A stretch of 64,000 nucleotides of DNA from DASWOJ01 sp964250755. Its GTDB lineage: Bacteria; Pseudomonadota; Alphaproteobacteria; Acetobacterales; Acetobacteraceae. Shown here piece after piece: positions 8,945 to 17,035 of this stretch. A model generated the notes under the pieces. It saw only the letters and a program-made list of their open reading frames with translations, searched no databases and had not been told where the DNA came from. Where the stretch lies: assembly GCA_964250755.1 (NCBI GenBank), contig CAXUHB010000020.1, positions 1 through 64,000 on the forward strand, in the 5' to 3' direction. Each line of letters starts with the position of its first letter. Within the stretch, counting starts at the first letter, position 1. The translations under genes were made by a program, and so were the position numbers.

Positions 8945-10345
8945 GTGACGGCGGACGCCGTGCCCACCCGCGTCCTGCTGGTGGACGACGAACCTGCCTT
9001 CCAGCGCCTGGGCGGCGCCTGGCTGCGCGGGCAGGGGCACGAGGTTCAGGTGGCCGGCGACGGCGACGAGGCCGCCGCGCGCTTTGCCGCCTTTGCCCCC
9101 GATGTCGTGCTGCTGGACCTGGCGATGCCGCCGCGGTTCGACCCGGCGGCCGGGCTGGAATTGGTGCCGCGCTTCGCCCCCGTGCCCGTCGTCGTGCTGA
9201 CCGGCCACGCCGACCACACCCTTGCCTTGCGCGCGGCAGAGCTGGGCGCATGGGACTTCCTGGCCAAGCCGGTCGAGCCGGAGATGCTGGGCTTCGTCGT
9301 CGCCCGCGCCGCCCGCAAGGCCCGTCTGGACCGGGAGTTGCGCGACCTGCGCCAGGGGGCCGCGCCCGACGACCTCGGCATGGCCGGGCGTGCCCCGGCG
9401 ATGGAGCGGCTGCGGGCGATGGTGCGGCGGCTTGGCCCGACGGGGGTGCCGGTGGTCGTGCTGGGTCCGACGGGAACGGGGAAGGAGTTGGTGGCGCGGG
9501 CGCTCCATGCGTGCAGCGCGCGGGCCGCCGGGCCGTTCGTCGCCGTGCATTGCGGGGCGCTGGCGGCGGAGTTGCTGGAGAGCGAGCTGTTCGGCCACCT
9601 GAAGGGCGCCTTCACGGGCGCGCACCGGGACCAGCCCGGCCTGGTGGAGACGGCGCACCGGGGTACCCTGTTTCTGGACGAGGTGGGGGAGATGCCGCCC
9701 TCCCTGCAAGTGAAGCTGCTGCGGTTCCTGCAAGAAGGGACGTTCCTGCCCGTGGGCGGGCGGGTGCCGAAGCGGGCGGAGGCCCGGGTGGTGGCGGCGA
9801 CGCACCGGGATCTGGAGGCGATGGTGGCGGCGGGGGCATTCCGGGAGGACCTGTTCTACCGGCTGCGCGGGGTCGTGCTGCGGACGCCGGCCCTGCAGGA
9901 GCGGCGGGAGGACGTGCCGCTGCTGGCCGCGCGCTTCCTGCGCCGGGCCGCGGCCCATGCGGTGTTCTCGCCGGATGGGCTGGGGTGGCTGGCAGGGCGG
10001 GAGTGGCCCGGCAACGTGCGGGAACTGCGGGCGACGGTGGAGGCCGCGGCGGCGCTGGCGGAGCCGGGGGCGGCGGTGGTGGACGCGGCGCTGCTGCGCT
10101 TTGCGGCAGGGGAGGCGGACGCGGAAGAGGATGAGGAGGGTGCGCCGGCTGGCGGCGCGGCGGGGAGCCTGGATGCGGCGATTGCCGAGCTGGAGATGCG
10201 GATGCTGCGGGATGCCCTGGCGGCGAGCGGGGGCAACCAGAGCGAGGCCGCGCGGCGGCTGGGGGTGTCCCGGGTGGGGCTGGGCAAGAAGCTGGCGCGG
10301 CTGGGGCTGCGGCAGGGCGGCGGCGCGATGGAGAGAGGCGGATGA
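8945..10345 (+). CDS. sigma-54-dependent response regulator (NtrC family, PrsR-like)
   Basis: About 466 residues. A receiver domain (1-120; DDE acid cluster, phosphoacceptor Asp58 in VVLLDLAMP, Lys in LAKPVEP) is followed by an AAA+ sigma-54 activator domain: Walker A GPTGTGKE, the RpoN-contact loop GAFTGA intact, Walker B GTLFLDEVGEM, arginine-finger region REDLFYRL. A Fis-type helix-turn-helix closes it (GGNQSEAARRLGVSR). It should activate RpoN promoters when phosphorylated by the kinase encoded upstream. No ATG is in frame; GTG 8945 (GGA six bases upstream) is chosen, TTG 8930 and GTG 8960 being alternatives. The last 4 bases overlap the Rid gene. PrsR identity is inferred from partner and PEP-CTERM context. 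Confidence 0.88.
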   Translation: MTADAVPTRVLLVDDEPAFQRLGGAWLRGQGHEVQVAGDGDEAAARFAAFAPDVVLLDLAMPPRFDPAAGLELVPRFAPVPVVVLTGHADHTLALRAAELGAWDFLAKPVEPEMLGFVVARAARKARLDRELRDLRQGAAPDDLGMAGRAPAMERLRAMVRRLGPTGVPVVVLGPTGTGKELVARALHACSARAAGPFVAVHCGALAAELLESELFGHLKGAFTGAHRDQPGLVETAHRGTLFLDEVGEMPPSLQVKLLRFLQEGTFLPVGGRVPKRAEARVVAATHRDLEAMVAAGAFREDLFYRLRGVVLRTPALQERREDVPLLAARFLRRAAAHAVFSPDGLGWLAGREWPGNVRELRATVEAAAALAEPGAAVVDAALLRFAAGEADAEEDEEGAPAGGAAGSLDAAIAELEMRMLRDALAASGGNQSEAARRLGVSRVGLGKKLARLGLRQGGGAMERGG

Positions 10346-10722
10346 TCGAGTTCCTGGACCCGCCGGCCCCGGGGTCGGGCCGCCCGTTCAGCCGGGCCAC
10401 GCGGGCGGGCGGGCTGGTGTTCGTGTCGGGGTCCAGCGCGCCGCATGATCCCGCCCGCGGGGTGCTGCGGGGCGGGACGGCGGCGGAGGAGGTTCGCAAC
10501 GCCCTGGCCTGCATCGCGTCCGTGCTGGAGGAGGCCGGAAGCAGCCTGGGGCGGGTGGTGCAGGTCACGATGCTGATCGGCGACCCCGCGGACTACGCCG
10601 AGTGCAACACGGAGTATGTGCGGCATTTCCCGGGCGGGTTGCCGGCGCGGCACACGGCGCGGTTCGGGGTGCCGACGGAGGCCCGGGTGGCATTCGCGTG
10701 CATTGCATTGGCAGGGGCGTAG
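10342..10722 (+). CDS. Rid-family (RidA/YjgF) protein
   Basis: 126-residue single-domain Rid protein. It shows the strand-helix order of the family, with LVFVSGSS near the N-terminus, TAAEEVRNALACIASVLEEAG, VVQVTMLIGDPADYAECNTEY and a C-terminal RVAFACIAL strand. RidA deaminates enamine/imine intermediates, but many paralogues lack the catalytic Arg; here Arg103 (PTEAR) is a candidate. It overlaps the response-regulator stop by 4 bases, so it is translationally coupled to it. Confidence 0.88.
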   Translation: MIEFLDPPAPGSGRPFSRATRAGGLVFVSGSSAPHDPARGVLRGGTAAEEVRNALACIASVLEEAGSSLGRVVQVTMLIGDPADYAECNTEYVRHFPGGLPARHTARFGVPTEARVAFACIALAGA

Positions 10723-10811
10723 CGGCGGCAGGCTGGGGCGCCGGTGATGCTTCCCGCGTGCCTGGAAGGTGCGTCCGGCGGCACGGGTCGTGCTCGGCTC
10801 CGCAGTCAAAG

Positions 10812-10847
10812 CCTCCTCATCCCACTCCTCTCCCGGCGGGAGAGGGA
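10812..10847. repeat. interspersed palindromic repeat copy
   Basis: CTCATCCCACTCCTCTCCCGGCGGGAGAGGGA, a good inverted repeat in the 301-base intergenic space 10723-11023 between the Rid gene and the DUF4166 gene. Beyond this copy I see only an AT-richer patch near 10930-10960 that could hold a promoter. Confidence 0.55.
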
Positions 10848-11023
10848 CTGGCGTGCGCCTGTTGCTGGCGTTGGCACATGGCGAGGGCCGGGTGTATCCA
10901 AAGTATGCAGGGTGGCGGACCCTGGCCTGAAATAATATATCGGGAACAATAGTTTAGCAGACTTCATCCTTCCGGCACAGCCTTCGCTCCTGGATTGGCA
11001 TCACAGCGGCAGGGGCCGGGGCG

Positions 11024-11710
11024 ATGTTCGACGGGTTGGGCAGGGATGAGGCGGCGTCGGACGTGATGTTTCCGGACGTCATGTTGCCGGACTTGGCGGC
11101 GCATGTGGGGCCGGCGGGATGGGCGCGGCTGGCGCCGGCGGTGCGGTGGCGGTTCGGGGCGGGGCAGGCGGGCCGGGCACGGACCTACCATGGCGCGATG
11201 GACGTCTGGCGGTCGCCGGTTGGGCTGGCGTTCGCGCTAGTGGGGCGGCTGTTCGGCGGGCCGCTGCCGGTGCGGCAGGGACGTGCGGTGCCAGCCGAGG
11301 TGCGGGTCCGCCCAGCCGGGGACGGCATGGTGTGGGACCGGCGCCTCCGCTTCTCGGCAGCGCATGTCGAGCGCGTGTCGTCCACCAAGCAGGACGGGCC
11401 GGCCGGGCTGGTGGAGCGGACTGGCGCGGGGCTGGCCATGGAGCTGGACGTACTGGAGCAGGGCGGCGCGCTGGTGTTCCGCAGCCGGCGCTACCTGCTG
11501 CAGCTCGGGCGCTGGCGCATTCCGATCCCCGCGCTGCTGACGCCCGGCACGTGCGAGGTCCGGCACGTGGACGCCGGCCCCGGACGCTTCCGCTTCACGC
11601 TGACCGCCATCCATCCCGTCTGGGGCGCGACCTTCCGCCAGGACGGCCTGTTCCACGACCCCGGTTATAGCCCCAACCCTCAAAGCACTGAGAGGAGCGT
11701 CCCATGCTGA
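11024..11710 (+). CDS. DUF4166 domain protein
   Basis: 228-residue protein matching the DUF4166 pattern: an N-terminal LPDLAAHVGPAGWARLAPAV segment, FAGQAGRARTYHG-like GAGQAGRARTYHGAMDV, a PVRQGRAVPAEVRVRP strand and C-terminal LTPGTCEVRHVDAGPGRFRFTLTAIHP. DUF4166 domains occur fused or next to TIGR01777 epimerases, exactly as here, where the epimerase gene starts 7 bases before this stop. No signal peptide or membrane helix is evident. Biochemical role unknown. Confidence 0.8.
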   Translation: MFDGLGRDEAASDVMFPDVMLPDLAAHVGPAGWARLAPAVRWRFGAGQAGRARTYHGAMDVWRSPVGLAFALVGRLFGGPLPVRQGRAVPAEVRVRPAGDGMVWDRRLRFSAAHVERVSSTKQDGPAGLVERTGAGLAMELDVLEQGGALVFRSRRYLLQLGRWRIPIPALLTPGTCEVRHVDAGPGRFRFTLTAIHPVWGATFRQDGLFHDPGYSPNPQSTERSVPC

Positions 11711-13221
11711 ACGCCGCGTTCGCCATCCTGTCCATCCAGGCCGTGATGGGCGCCTTCGACAACTTCTGGCATCACGAGTTGGAGGCGAAACTGCCGTCAA
11801 CCGTGTCCGCCCGCTACGAGCTGCTGCTCCATGCCGCACGGGAGGGCATCTATGCCGCGTTGTTCGCCGGGCTGGCGTGGGCGGAGTGGCGGGGGCTGTG
11901 GGCCTGGGGCCTGGCCGCGCTGCTGCTGGTGGAGATCGTCATCACGCTGGCCGACTTCATCGAGGAGGACCTGACCCGGCGCCTGCCGCCGCTGGAGCGG
12001 GTGCTGCATACCCTGCTGGCCCTGTCCTATGGGGCGTTCGCGGCGCTGCTGGCGCCGGTTGCGGCGGGATGGGCCGCAGTGCCGACCGCGGTCGTGCCGG
12101 TCAGCTACGGCTGGGTGTCCTGGCTGCTGACGCTGTATGCCGTGGGCGTCGGCGGGTGGAGCCTGCGGAACGCCGCCGCTGTCGTGCGGCTGTTCCGGTT
12201 GTCCCGGGCGGCGGCGCCTTCGTCGGTGCCGGGGCAGGGGCCAGCGGTGCTGGTGACGGGCGGGACGGGCTTCATCGGGCAGGCGCTGGTGCGGCGGCTG
12301 AGGGCCGAGGGGCGCCGCGTCATCGTCTGGTCGCGCGATGCCCGGCGGGCGCGGGTGCTGCTCGGCCCCGGGGTGCAGGTGGTCGAGCGGCTGGAGGATC
12401 TGCTGCCGGAAGCCCGGCTGGCGGCGGTGGTGAACCTGGCCGGTGCGCCGGTGGCGGGCGGACCATGGACGCGGGCACGGCGGCGGCTGCTGAGGGAGAG
12501 CCGGGTCGGGACGACTCAGGCCGTCCTGGACCTGATGGCGCGGCTGGAGCACAGGCCTGCGGTTCTGGTCTCGGCCTCCGCCGTCGGGCTGTATGGGGCG
12601 CGTGGGGCGGATGAGGTGCTGGACGAGGAGGCGTGCGGGCGGCCCGGGGAGTTCCAGTCCGACCTGTGCCGGGCCTGGGAGATGAAGGCGGCACGGGCCG
12701 AGGGGTGGGGGGTGCGGGTGGTGACGCTGCGCTTCGGGATCGTGCTGGGGCGGGACGGCGGGCTGTTCCCGGTGCTGGACCGGGCGGCGCGGCTGGGATT
12801 GGGCGCGGTGCTGGGGGATGGGAGGCAGGTGGCGCCGTGGGTCCACCTGGACGACGCGGTGGGACTGATCCTGCACGCAATCCGGGACGGGCGGATGCGG
12901 GGGCCGGTGAACGCGGTTGCGCCGGAGTGCCTGGCCCAGGCGGGGTTCGTGCAGGCGTTGGCGGAGCGGCACGGGCGGCGGGTGCGGCTGCGGGTGCCGG
13001 CGGGGGCGCTGCGGGCCGGGCTGGGAGAGATGGCAGAGCTGTTCCTGTCCGGACAGCGCGCAGCGCCGACGCGGGCGCTGGCGTCGGGGTATGCGTTCGC
13101 GGCACCGACGCTCGGGGCAGCGCTGGATAGGCTGGTAGAAGTGCCAGGTGGGGTGCGGGTGGGTTCGGTGGAGGCGAGGCATATCGCCGTTGCCGAAACA
13201 GGTCAGCCGCACACCGTATGA
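11704..13221 (+). CDS. TIGR01777-family SDR epimerase with N-terminal membrane domain
   Basis: 505 residues in two parts. Residues 1-165 form a membrane domain of about four helices carrying conserved polar patches (DNFWHHELEAKLP, ARYELLLHAARE, EEDLTRRLPPLER). From about residue 180 a Rossmann epimerase of the YfcH/SulA-like TIGR01777 family follows: VLVTGGTGFIGQALV for nucleotide binding, NLAGAPVAGGPW, SASAVGLYG, LRFGIVLGRDGG and PWVHLDDAVGLI. AGAGGAGCGTCCC precedes the ATG. The overlap with the DUF4166 gene implies one unit. Substrate unknown. Confidence 0.85.
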   Translation: MLNAAFAILSIQAVMGAFDNFWHHELEAKLPSTVSARYELLLHAAREGIYAALFAGLAWAEWRGLWAWGLAALLLVEIVITLADFIEEDLTRRLPPLERVLHTLLALSYGAFAALLAPVAAGWAAVPTAVVPVSYGWVSWLLTLYAVGVGGWSLRNAAAVVRLFRLSRAAAPSSVPGQGPAVLVTGGTGFIGQALVRRLRAEGRRVIVWSRDARRARVLLGPGVQVVERLEDLLPEARLAAVVNLAGAPVAGGPWTRARRRLLRESRVGTTQAVLDLMARLEHRPAVLVSASAVGLYGARGADEVLDEEACGRPGEFQSDLCRAWEMKAARAEGWGVRVVTLRFGIVLGRDGGLFPVLDRAARLGLGAVLGDGRQVAPWVHLDDAVGLILHAIRDGRMRGPVNAVAPECLAQAGFVQALAERHGRRVRLRVPAGALRAGLGEMAELFLSGQRAAPTRALASGYAFAAPTLGAALDRLVEVPGGVRVGSVEARHIAVAETGQPHTV

Positions 13222-13230
13222 GCGGTCCTT

Positions 13231-13262
13231 TCCCCCCTCTCCCTCCGGGAGAGGAAGCAGGG
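13231..13262. repeat. interspersed palindromic repeat copy
   Basis: CCCCCTCTCCCTCCGGGAGAGG palindrome ten bases after the epimerase stop and overlapping a spurious in-frame extension of the next gene. Confidence 0.55.
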
Positions 13263-13304
13263 TGCCGGTTGGCTGCCGCACCTCGTGCCTCCTACAATCC
13301 CGCC

Positions 13305-14069
13305 ATGCCCCTCTCCGATTCCAGCCTGCCCTTCATCGCCCTGGTGTTCCTGTTGGCGGGGTTCGTGAAGGGCATGGTGGGGTTGGGATTGCCGATTGTA
13401 GGAGTGGGTTTGCTCAGCCTGGTGATGACGCCGCAGCAGGCGTCGGCGCTGCTTGTGGTTCCGTCCATGGTGACCAACCTGTGGCAGTTGCTGGCCGGTC
13501 CCGGCGTGGGCGCGCTGGTACGGCGGCTGTGGCCGATGATGGCGGGGGTGTGCGCCGGCACCGGCGCGGGGCTGTGGGGGCTGGGGCGGTTGGGCTGGCT
13601 GACGCCGGCTGCCGCAACGCGGGCGGAGGGAGCGCTGGGCGTGGCGCTGGTGCTGTATGCCGCACTGGGGCTGCTGCGGGTGCAGATGCCGGCACCGGGC
13701 CGGGCGGAGTGGTGGGCCGGGCCGGCCGTGGGCGCGCTGACTGGCGCCGTGTCGTCGCTGACGGGCGTATTCGCGGTGCCCGCGGTGCCCTACCTGGCGT
13801 CGCTCGGGCTGGACAAGGACCATCTGATACAGGCGCTCGGCCTGTCCTTCACGGTGTCCACGGCGGCGCTGGCGGCGGGGCTGGCCGCGGGCGGGATGTT
13901 TGCGCCGGATGCTGCAGGGATGTCCCTGCTGGCGTTGCTGCCGGCGGTGGCGGGGCTGCTGGCGGGGGGCTGGCTGCGCGGGCGGGTGCGGCCGGATGCC
14001 TTCCGGCTGTGCTTCCTGCTGGGCGTGGCCACCCTGGGCCTGCACCTGGCGGTGCGCGGCCTGGCGTGA
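13305..14069 (+). CDS. sulfite exporter TauE/SafE family permease
   Basis: 254-residue membrane protein with about eight helices in two similar halves, each with the family motif: GFVKGMVGLGLPIVG in the first and VGALTGAVSSLTGVFAVPAVPYL in the second. TauE/SafE proteins export sulfite, sulfoacetate or other small anions. The ATG at 13305 is preferred to the upstream ATG at 13218, whose first 17 codons are simply the translated repeat at 13231-13262. The amidase gene follows 32 bases downstream. Substrate not predictable. Confidence 0.85.
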   Translation: MPLSDSSLPFIALVFLLAGFVKGMVGLGLPIVGVGLLSLVMTPQQASALLVVPSMVTNLWQLLAGPGVGALVRRLWPMMAGVCAGTGAGLWGLGRLGWLTPAAATRAEGALGVALVLYAALGLLRVQMPAPGRAEWWAGPAVGALTGAVSSLTGVFAVPAVPYLASLGLDKDHLIQALGLSFTVSTAALAAGLAAGGMFAPDAAGMSLLALLPAVAGLLAGGWLRGRVRPDAFRLCFLLGVATLGLHLAVRGLA

Positions 14070-14101
14070 CAGTCTCCGCCTTCTGCATGGGAGGGTCGGG
14101 A

Positions 14102-15505
14102 ATGACCGAGCTTTGGCGCCTGTCCGCAACCGGGCTGGCCGCCCGCGTCCGGAGGCGGGAGGTGTCCGCGCGGGAAGCGGCGCAGGCGGCGCTGGACCGG
14201 CTGGATGCGGTCAACCCGGCGCTCAACGCCGTCGTGGAGCACCGTCCGGCGGAGGTGCTGGCCGCGGCGGACGCGGTGGACGCCGCCATCGCCCGCGGGG
14301 AAGACCCGGGCGTGCTGGCCGGGGTGCCCGTGACGGTCAAGGTCAACCTGGACCAGGCTGGCTACGCCACCACCAACGGGCTGCGGCTGCAGCGGGATCT
14401 GATTGCGCGGCAGGACAGCCCGGTGGTGGACAACCTGCGCAAGGCCGGGGCGGTGATCCTGGGGCGGACGAACGCGCCGGCGTTCTCGATGCGCTGGTTC
14501 ACCAGCGGGGGGGTGCATGGGCGGACGCGGAACCCGCGCAATCCGGCGCTGACGCCTGGCGGGTCGTCCGGCGGGGCGGCATCGGCGCTGGCGGCGGGGA
14601 TCGGACACCTGGCGCATGGGACCGACATCGGCGGCAGCATCCGTTACCCGGCCTATGCCTGCGGCGTGCATGGCCTGCGGCCGACGCTGGGGCGGGTGGC
14701 CGCCTGGAACGCCAGCGCGCCCGACCGCGGCATCGGCCCACAACTGATGGCGGTATCCGGCCCCATTGCGCGCACGGTGGCCGACCTGCGCGCGGGCTTG
14801 CAGGCGATGGCCGCCCCCGACCTGCGCGACCCCTGGTGGGTGCCTGCGCCCCTGGACGGCCCGCCCGTGCCGTGCCGCGCCGCCCTATGCCTGCACCCGG
14901 GCGGGCTGGCCGTGGCGCCAGAGGTCGAGACGGCGCTGCGGGACGCCGCCCGGCGGCTGGAGGCGGCGGGCTGGACCGTGGAGCACCTGGACGACACGCC
15001 GCCGCTGCATGAGTGCGCGGAGCTGAACATGCAGCTTTGGCTAGGCGACGGGTTCGCGGGCATGGCGGCGCGGGCGGCGGAGGAGGGTGACCCGGCCGCC
15101 ATCGCCATCCTGGAGCATCACCGCGCCGGGGCCGAGGCGCTGGCGGCGGATGCGATCCCGCGCGCCCTGGTGCGGCGGGCTGGGCTGGTGCGGGAGTGGT
15201 CGGCGTTCCTGGAGCGGCATCCCGTGCTGCTGCTGCCGGTGTCGGCGGAGCTGCCGTTTCCGGACGACCTGGACCAGCAGGGGCCTGCGGCGATGGCGCG
15301 GGTGTGGGCGGCGCAACTGACGCAGACGGCGCTGCCGCTGCTGGGGTTGCCGGGTCTGAGCGTGGCGATGGGGATGGCAGGGGATGCGCCGGTGGGGGTG
15401 CAGTTGATCGCCGGGCGCTACCGGGAGGACCTGCTGCTGCGGGCGGGGGAGGCGATCGAAGCCGGGGGCGTGCCGGCGATGCCGGTTGATCCCGTGGCGG
15501 GATAA
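14102..15505 (+). CDS. amidase (amidase signature family)
   Basis: 467-residue amidase-signature hydrolase. The Ser-cisSer-Lys triad is visible: Lys in VPVTVKVNLDQ (about residue 80), the first serine in TPGGSSGGAASALAAG and the nucleophile in GTDIGGSIRYPAY (about 180). The C-terminal half has PLLGLPGLSVAMG and a GVQLIAGRYREDLLL end typical of the family. The length is normal. The ATG at 14102 is preceded by GGAGGG. Tandem with the TauE/SafE gene. Substrate unknown: amide, carbamate or nitrile-derived amide. Confidence 0.9.
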   Translation: MTELWRLSATGLAARVRRREVSAREAAQAALDRLDAVNPALNAVVEHRPAEVLAAADAVDAAIARGEDPGVLAGVPVTVKVNLDQAGYATTNGLRLQRDLIARQDSPVVDNLRKAGAVILGRTNAPAFSMRWFTSGGVHGRTRNPRNPALTPGGSSGGAASALAAGIGHLAHGTDIGGSIRYPAYACGVHGLRPTLGRVAAWNASAPDRGIGPQLMAVSGPIARTVADLRAGLQAMAAPDLRDPWWVPAPLDGPPVPCRAALCLHPGGLAVAPEVETALRDAARRLEAAGWTVEHLDDTPPLHECAELNMQLWLGDGFAGMAARAAEEGDPAAIAILEHHRAGAEALAADAIPRALVRRAGLVREWSAFLERHPVLLLPVSAELPFPDDLDQQGPAAMARVWAAQLTQTALPLLGLPGLSVAMGMAGDAPVGVQLIAGRYREDLLLRAGEAIEAGGVPAMPVDPVAG

Positions 15506-15527
15506 CGCCAGTCCGGCATGGGGGCTG

Positions 15528-17033
15528 TCAGGGTCTCCCCGCCGCCCCGCCCGCGTCCAGCAACGCCGCGAAGGCGCGGTCCAGCCGGGCGTCCGCCTCC
15601 GCCTGCGCCGCCCGGCGTTCTGCCAGCCAGGCGTCGTCCACCGCCAGCGCCGCCTTGGCGCCGGCCAGCATCCGGGCCAGCTCCGCCGGCTGCGGGCCGC
15701 CGGCACCTTTCGCGGAGTCCACCATGTTGCGGGCGCCCAGCACGGCATGGAACCGGGCTTCACCCAGTGGGAGGGTGGCCGCGGCCTGGCCCGTCGCCTC
15801 CGCGGCCCGCGCATAGATGCGTTGCGCCTCGGCATAGGGCACGGTGGACGGCGTGGCCCCGTGCGCGCGGCCCCAGGTCACGAGATCAGATGCGAAGTGG
15901 TGGCCCAGGCGGAACGGCACGTCCGCCTCCCGCTGCAGGGTGTCGGCCAGCTCCGTCGTGGTTGACCAGTCGGCGTCCACCTCCGCCGCCGCCCGGGCTT
16001 CATCCAGCACCAGGCCGCCCAGAACGTCGGACAGGCGCTGCGCCGTCCCTGTCGCGGCGGCGACGGCCGCCTCCGCGCCTTCGCGCTTGTAGTCCGGCAT
16101 CCCTGGAGCGACGTTGTGGGACTCGATCAGGTAGGCGACCGTCAGGCCCAGCGCCGTGCTGGCCTGCAGGCGCAGCACGTTCAGGCCGTAGGGGTTGCGC
16201 TTCTGCGGCATGATGCTGCTGGGGCCGGTCAGGCGCCCCTCCTGCAGCATCATCCAGGGATGCGGCTGGGCGTACTGCGCGTGAACGTCTTGGGCGAACT
16301 GCCCGGCGGCCTCCGCGAACAGACTGCAGGCCATCGCCATCTCCGCCTCCGTGTCGAAAGGCGCGAGCTGGCTGGCGTCGTAGCTGTTCTCCGCCACGTC
16401 CGCAAAGCCCAGCAGGCCCGCCAGCCGCGCCCGGTCCACCGGGAAACTGGAGGTGCCCAGCGCCGCCGACCCCAGCGGCGACTGGTCCAGCCGCGCCCAA
16501 GCCTGCCGCACCCGCTCCGCCGTGCGGGCGAAGGCGGCGGCGTAGGCCAGCATGACGTGGCCGAAGGTGGTGGGCTGCGCCTGCACCCCGTTGGTGTAGG
16601 CGGGGATGATCGCGTCCCGGTGCCGCTCCGCCAGGGCCAGCGCGTCGGCGCGGGCGGCGTTCAGCGCGGCCAGGAACTCCAATGCCTGCTCGCGCATCAT
16701 CTCGCGCCGCGTCGTCGCCAGGATGTCCTGCCGGCTGCGGCCCGAGTGCATCCGCGTCGCATCCGGCCCGGCGCGGGCGGTCAGCAGCGGCTCCAGTTGC
16801 AGGTAGTCCGCCGGGCGCTTGCCGCCGGGTGCGTCGCCATCGGCGATCACGCCCTGGACCGCCGCGGCGATGGGCGCGGCCAGGGTACGGGGGACGATGC
16901 CCTGCTCCACCGTCATCACCAAGGATGCCTTGTTGAACCGACCCAGCCAGTGGAAGGCGTCGTGCTCCGCGGCCTCCGCTGGGTTGCCGCACAGGCCCGC
17001 CAGCAGGGCCGCCGCCAGCCGGGGCGCGCGCAC
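15528..17033 (-). CDS. argininosuccinate lyase-like protein (fumarase/aspartase superfamily)
   Basis: About 501 residues. Superfamily signature SSIMPQKRNPYG carries the catalytic serine loop; HSGRSRQDILATT is the substrate-binding element and AYTNGVQAQPTTFGHVMLAY the TxxxxxQP region, all in the order of ArgH-type lyases. It diverges from housekeeping ArgH (for example DADWSTTTELADTLQREADV), so it is probably a paralogue acting on another adduct, releasing fumarate or similar. No good ATG exists; GTG 17033 is proposed, three bases after the stop of the upstream PEP-CTERM gene, with only a weak ribosome site. Tail-to-tail with the amidase gene. Confidence 0.8.
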   Translation of the reverse strand: MRAPRLAAALLAGLCGNPAEAAEHDAFHWLGRFNKASLVMTVEQGIVPRTLAAPIAAAVQGVIADGDAPGGKRPADYLQLEPLLTARAGPDATRMHSGRSRQDILATTRREMMREQALEFLAALNAARADALALAERHRDAIIPAYTNGVQAQPTTFGHVMLAYAAAFARTAERVRQAWARLDQSPLGSAALGTSSFPVDRARLAGLLGFADVAENSYDASQLAPFDTEAEMAMACSLFAEAAGQFAQDVHAQYAQPHPWMMLQEGRLTGPSSIMPQKRNPYGLNVLRLQASTALGLTVAYLIESHNVAPGMPDYKREGAEAAVAAATGTAQRLSDVLGGLVLDEARAAAEVDADWSTTTELADTLQREADVPFRLGHHFASDLVTWGRAHGATPSTVPYAEAQRIYARAAEATGQAAATLPLGEARFHAVLGARNMVDSAKGAGGPQPAELARMLAGAKAALAVDDAWLAERRAAQAEADARLDRAFAALLDAGGAAGRP

Positions 17034-17035
17034 GG

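Noticed and set aside
8583..8948. Small frames spanning the N-run
   Set aside because: They exist only because N codons are read as X; the sequence is repeat and gap.
11797..13281. 494-codon minus-strand frame opposite the epimerase
   Set aside because: Pro/Arg/His-rich with no family resemblance, while the opposite strand encodes a clear TIGR01777 protein.
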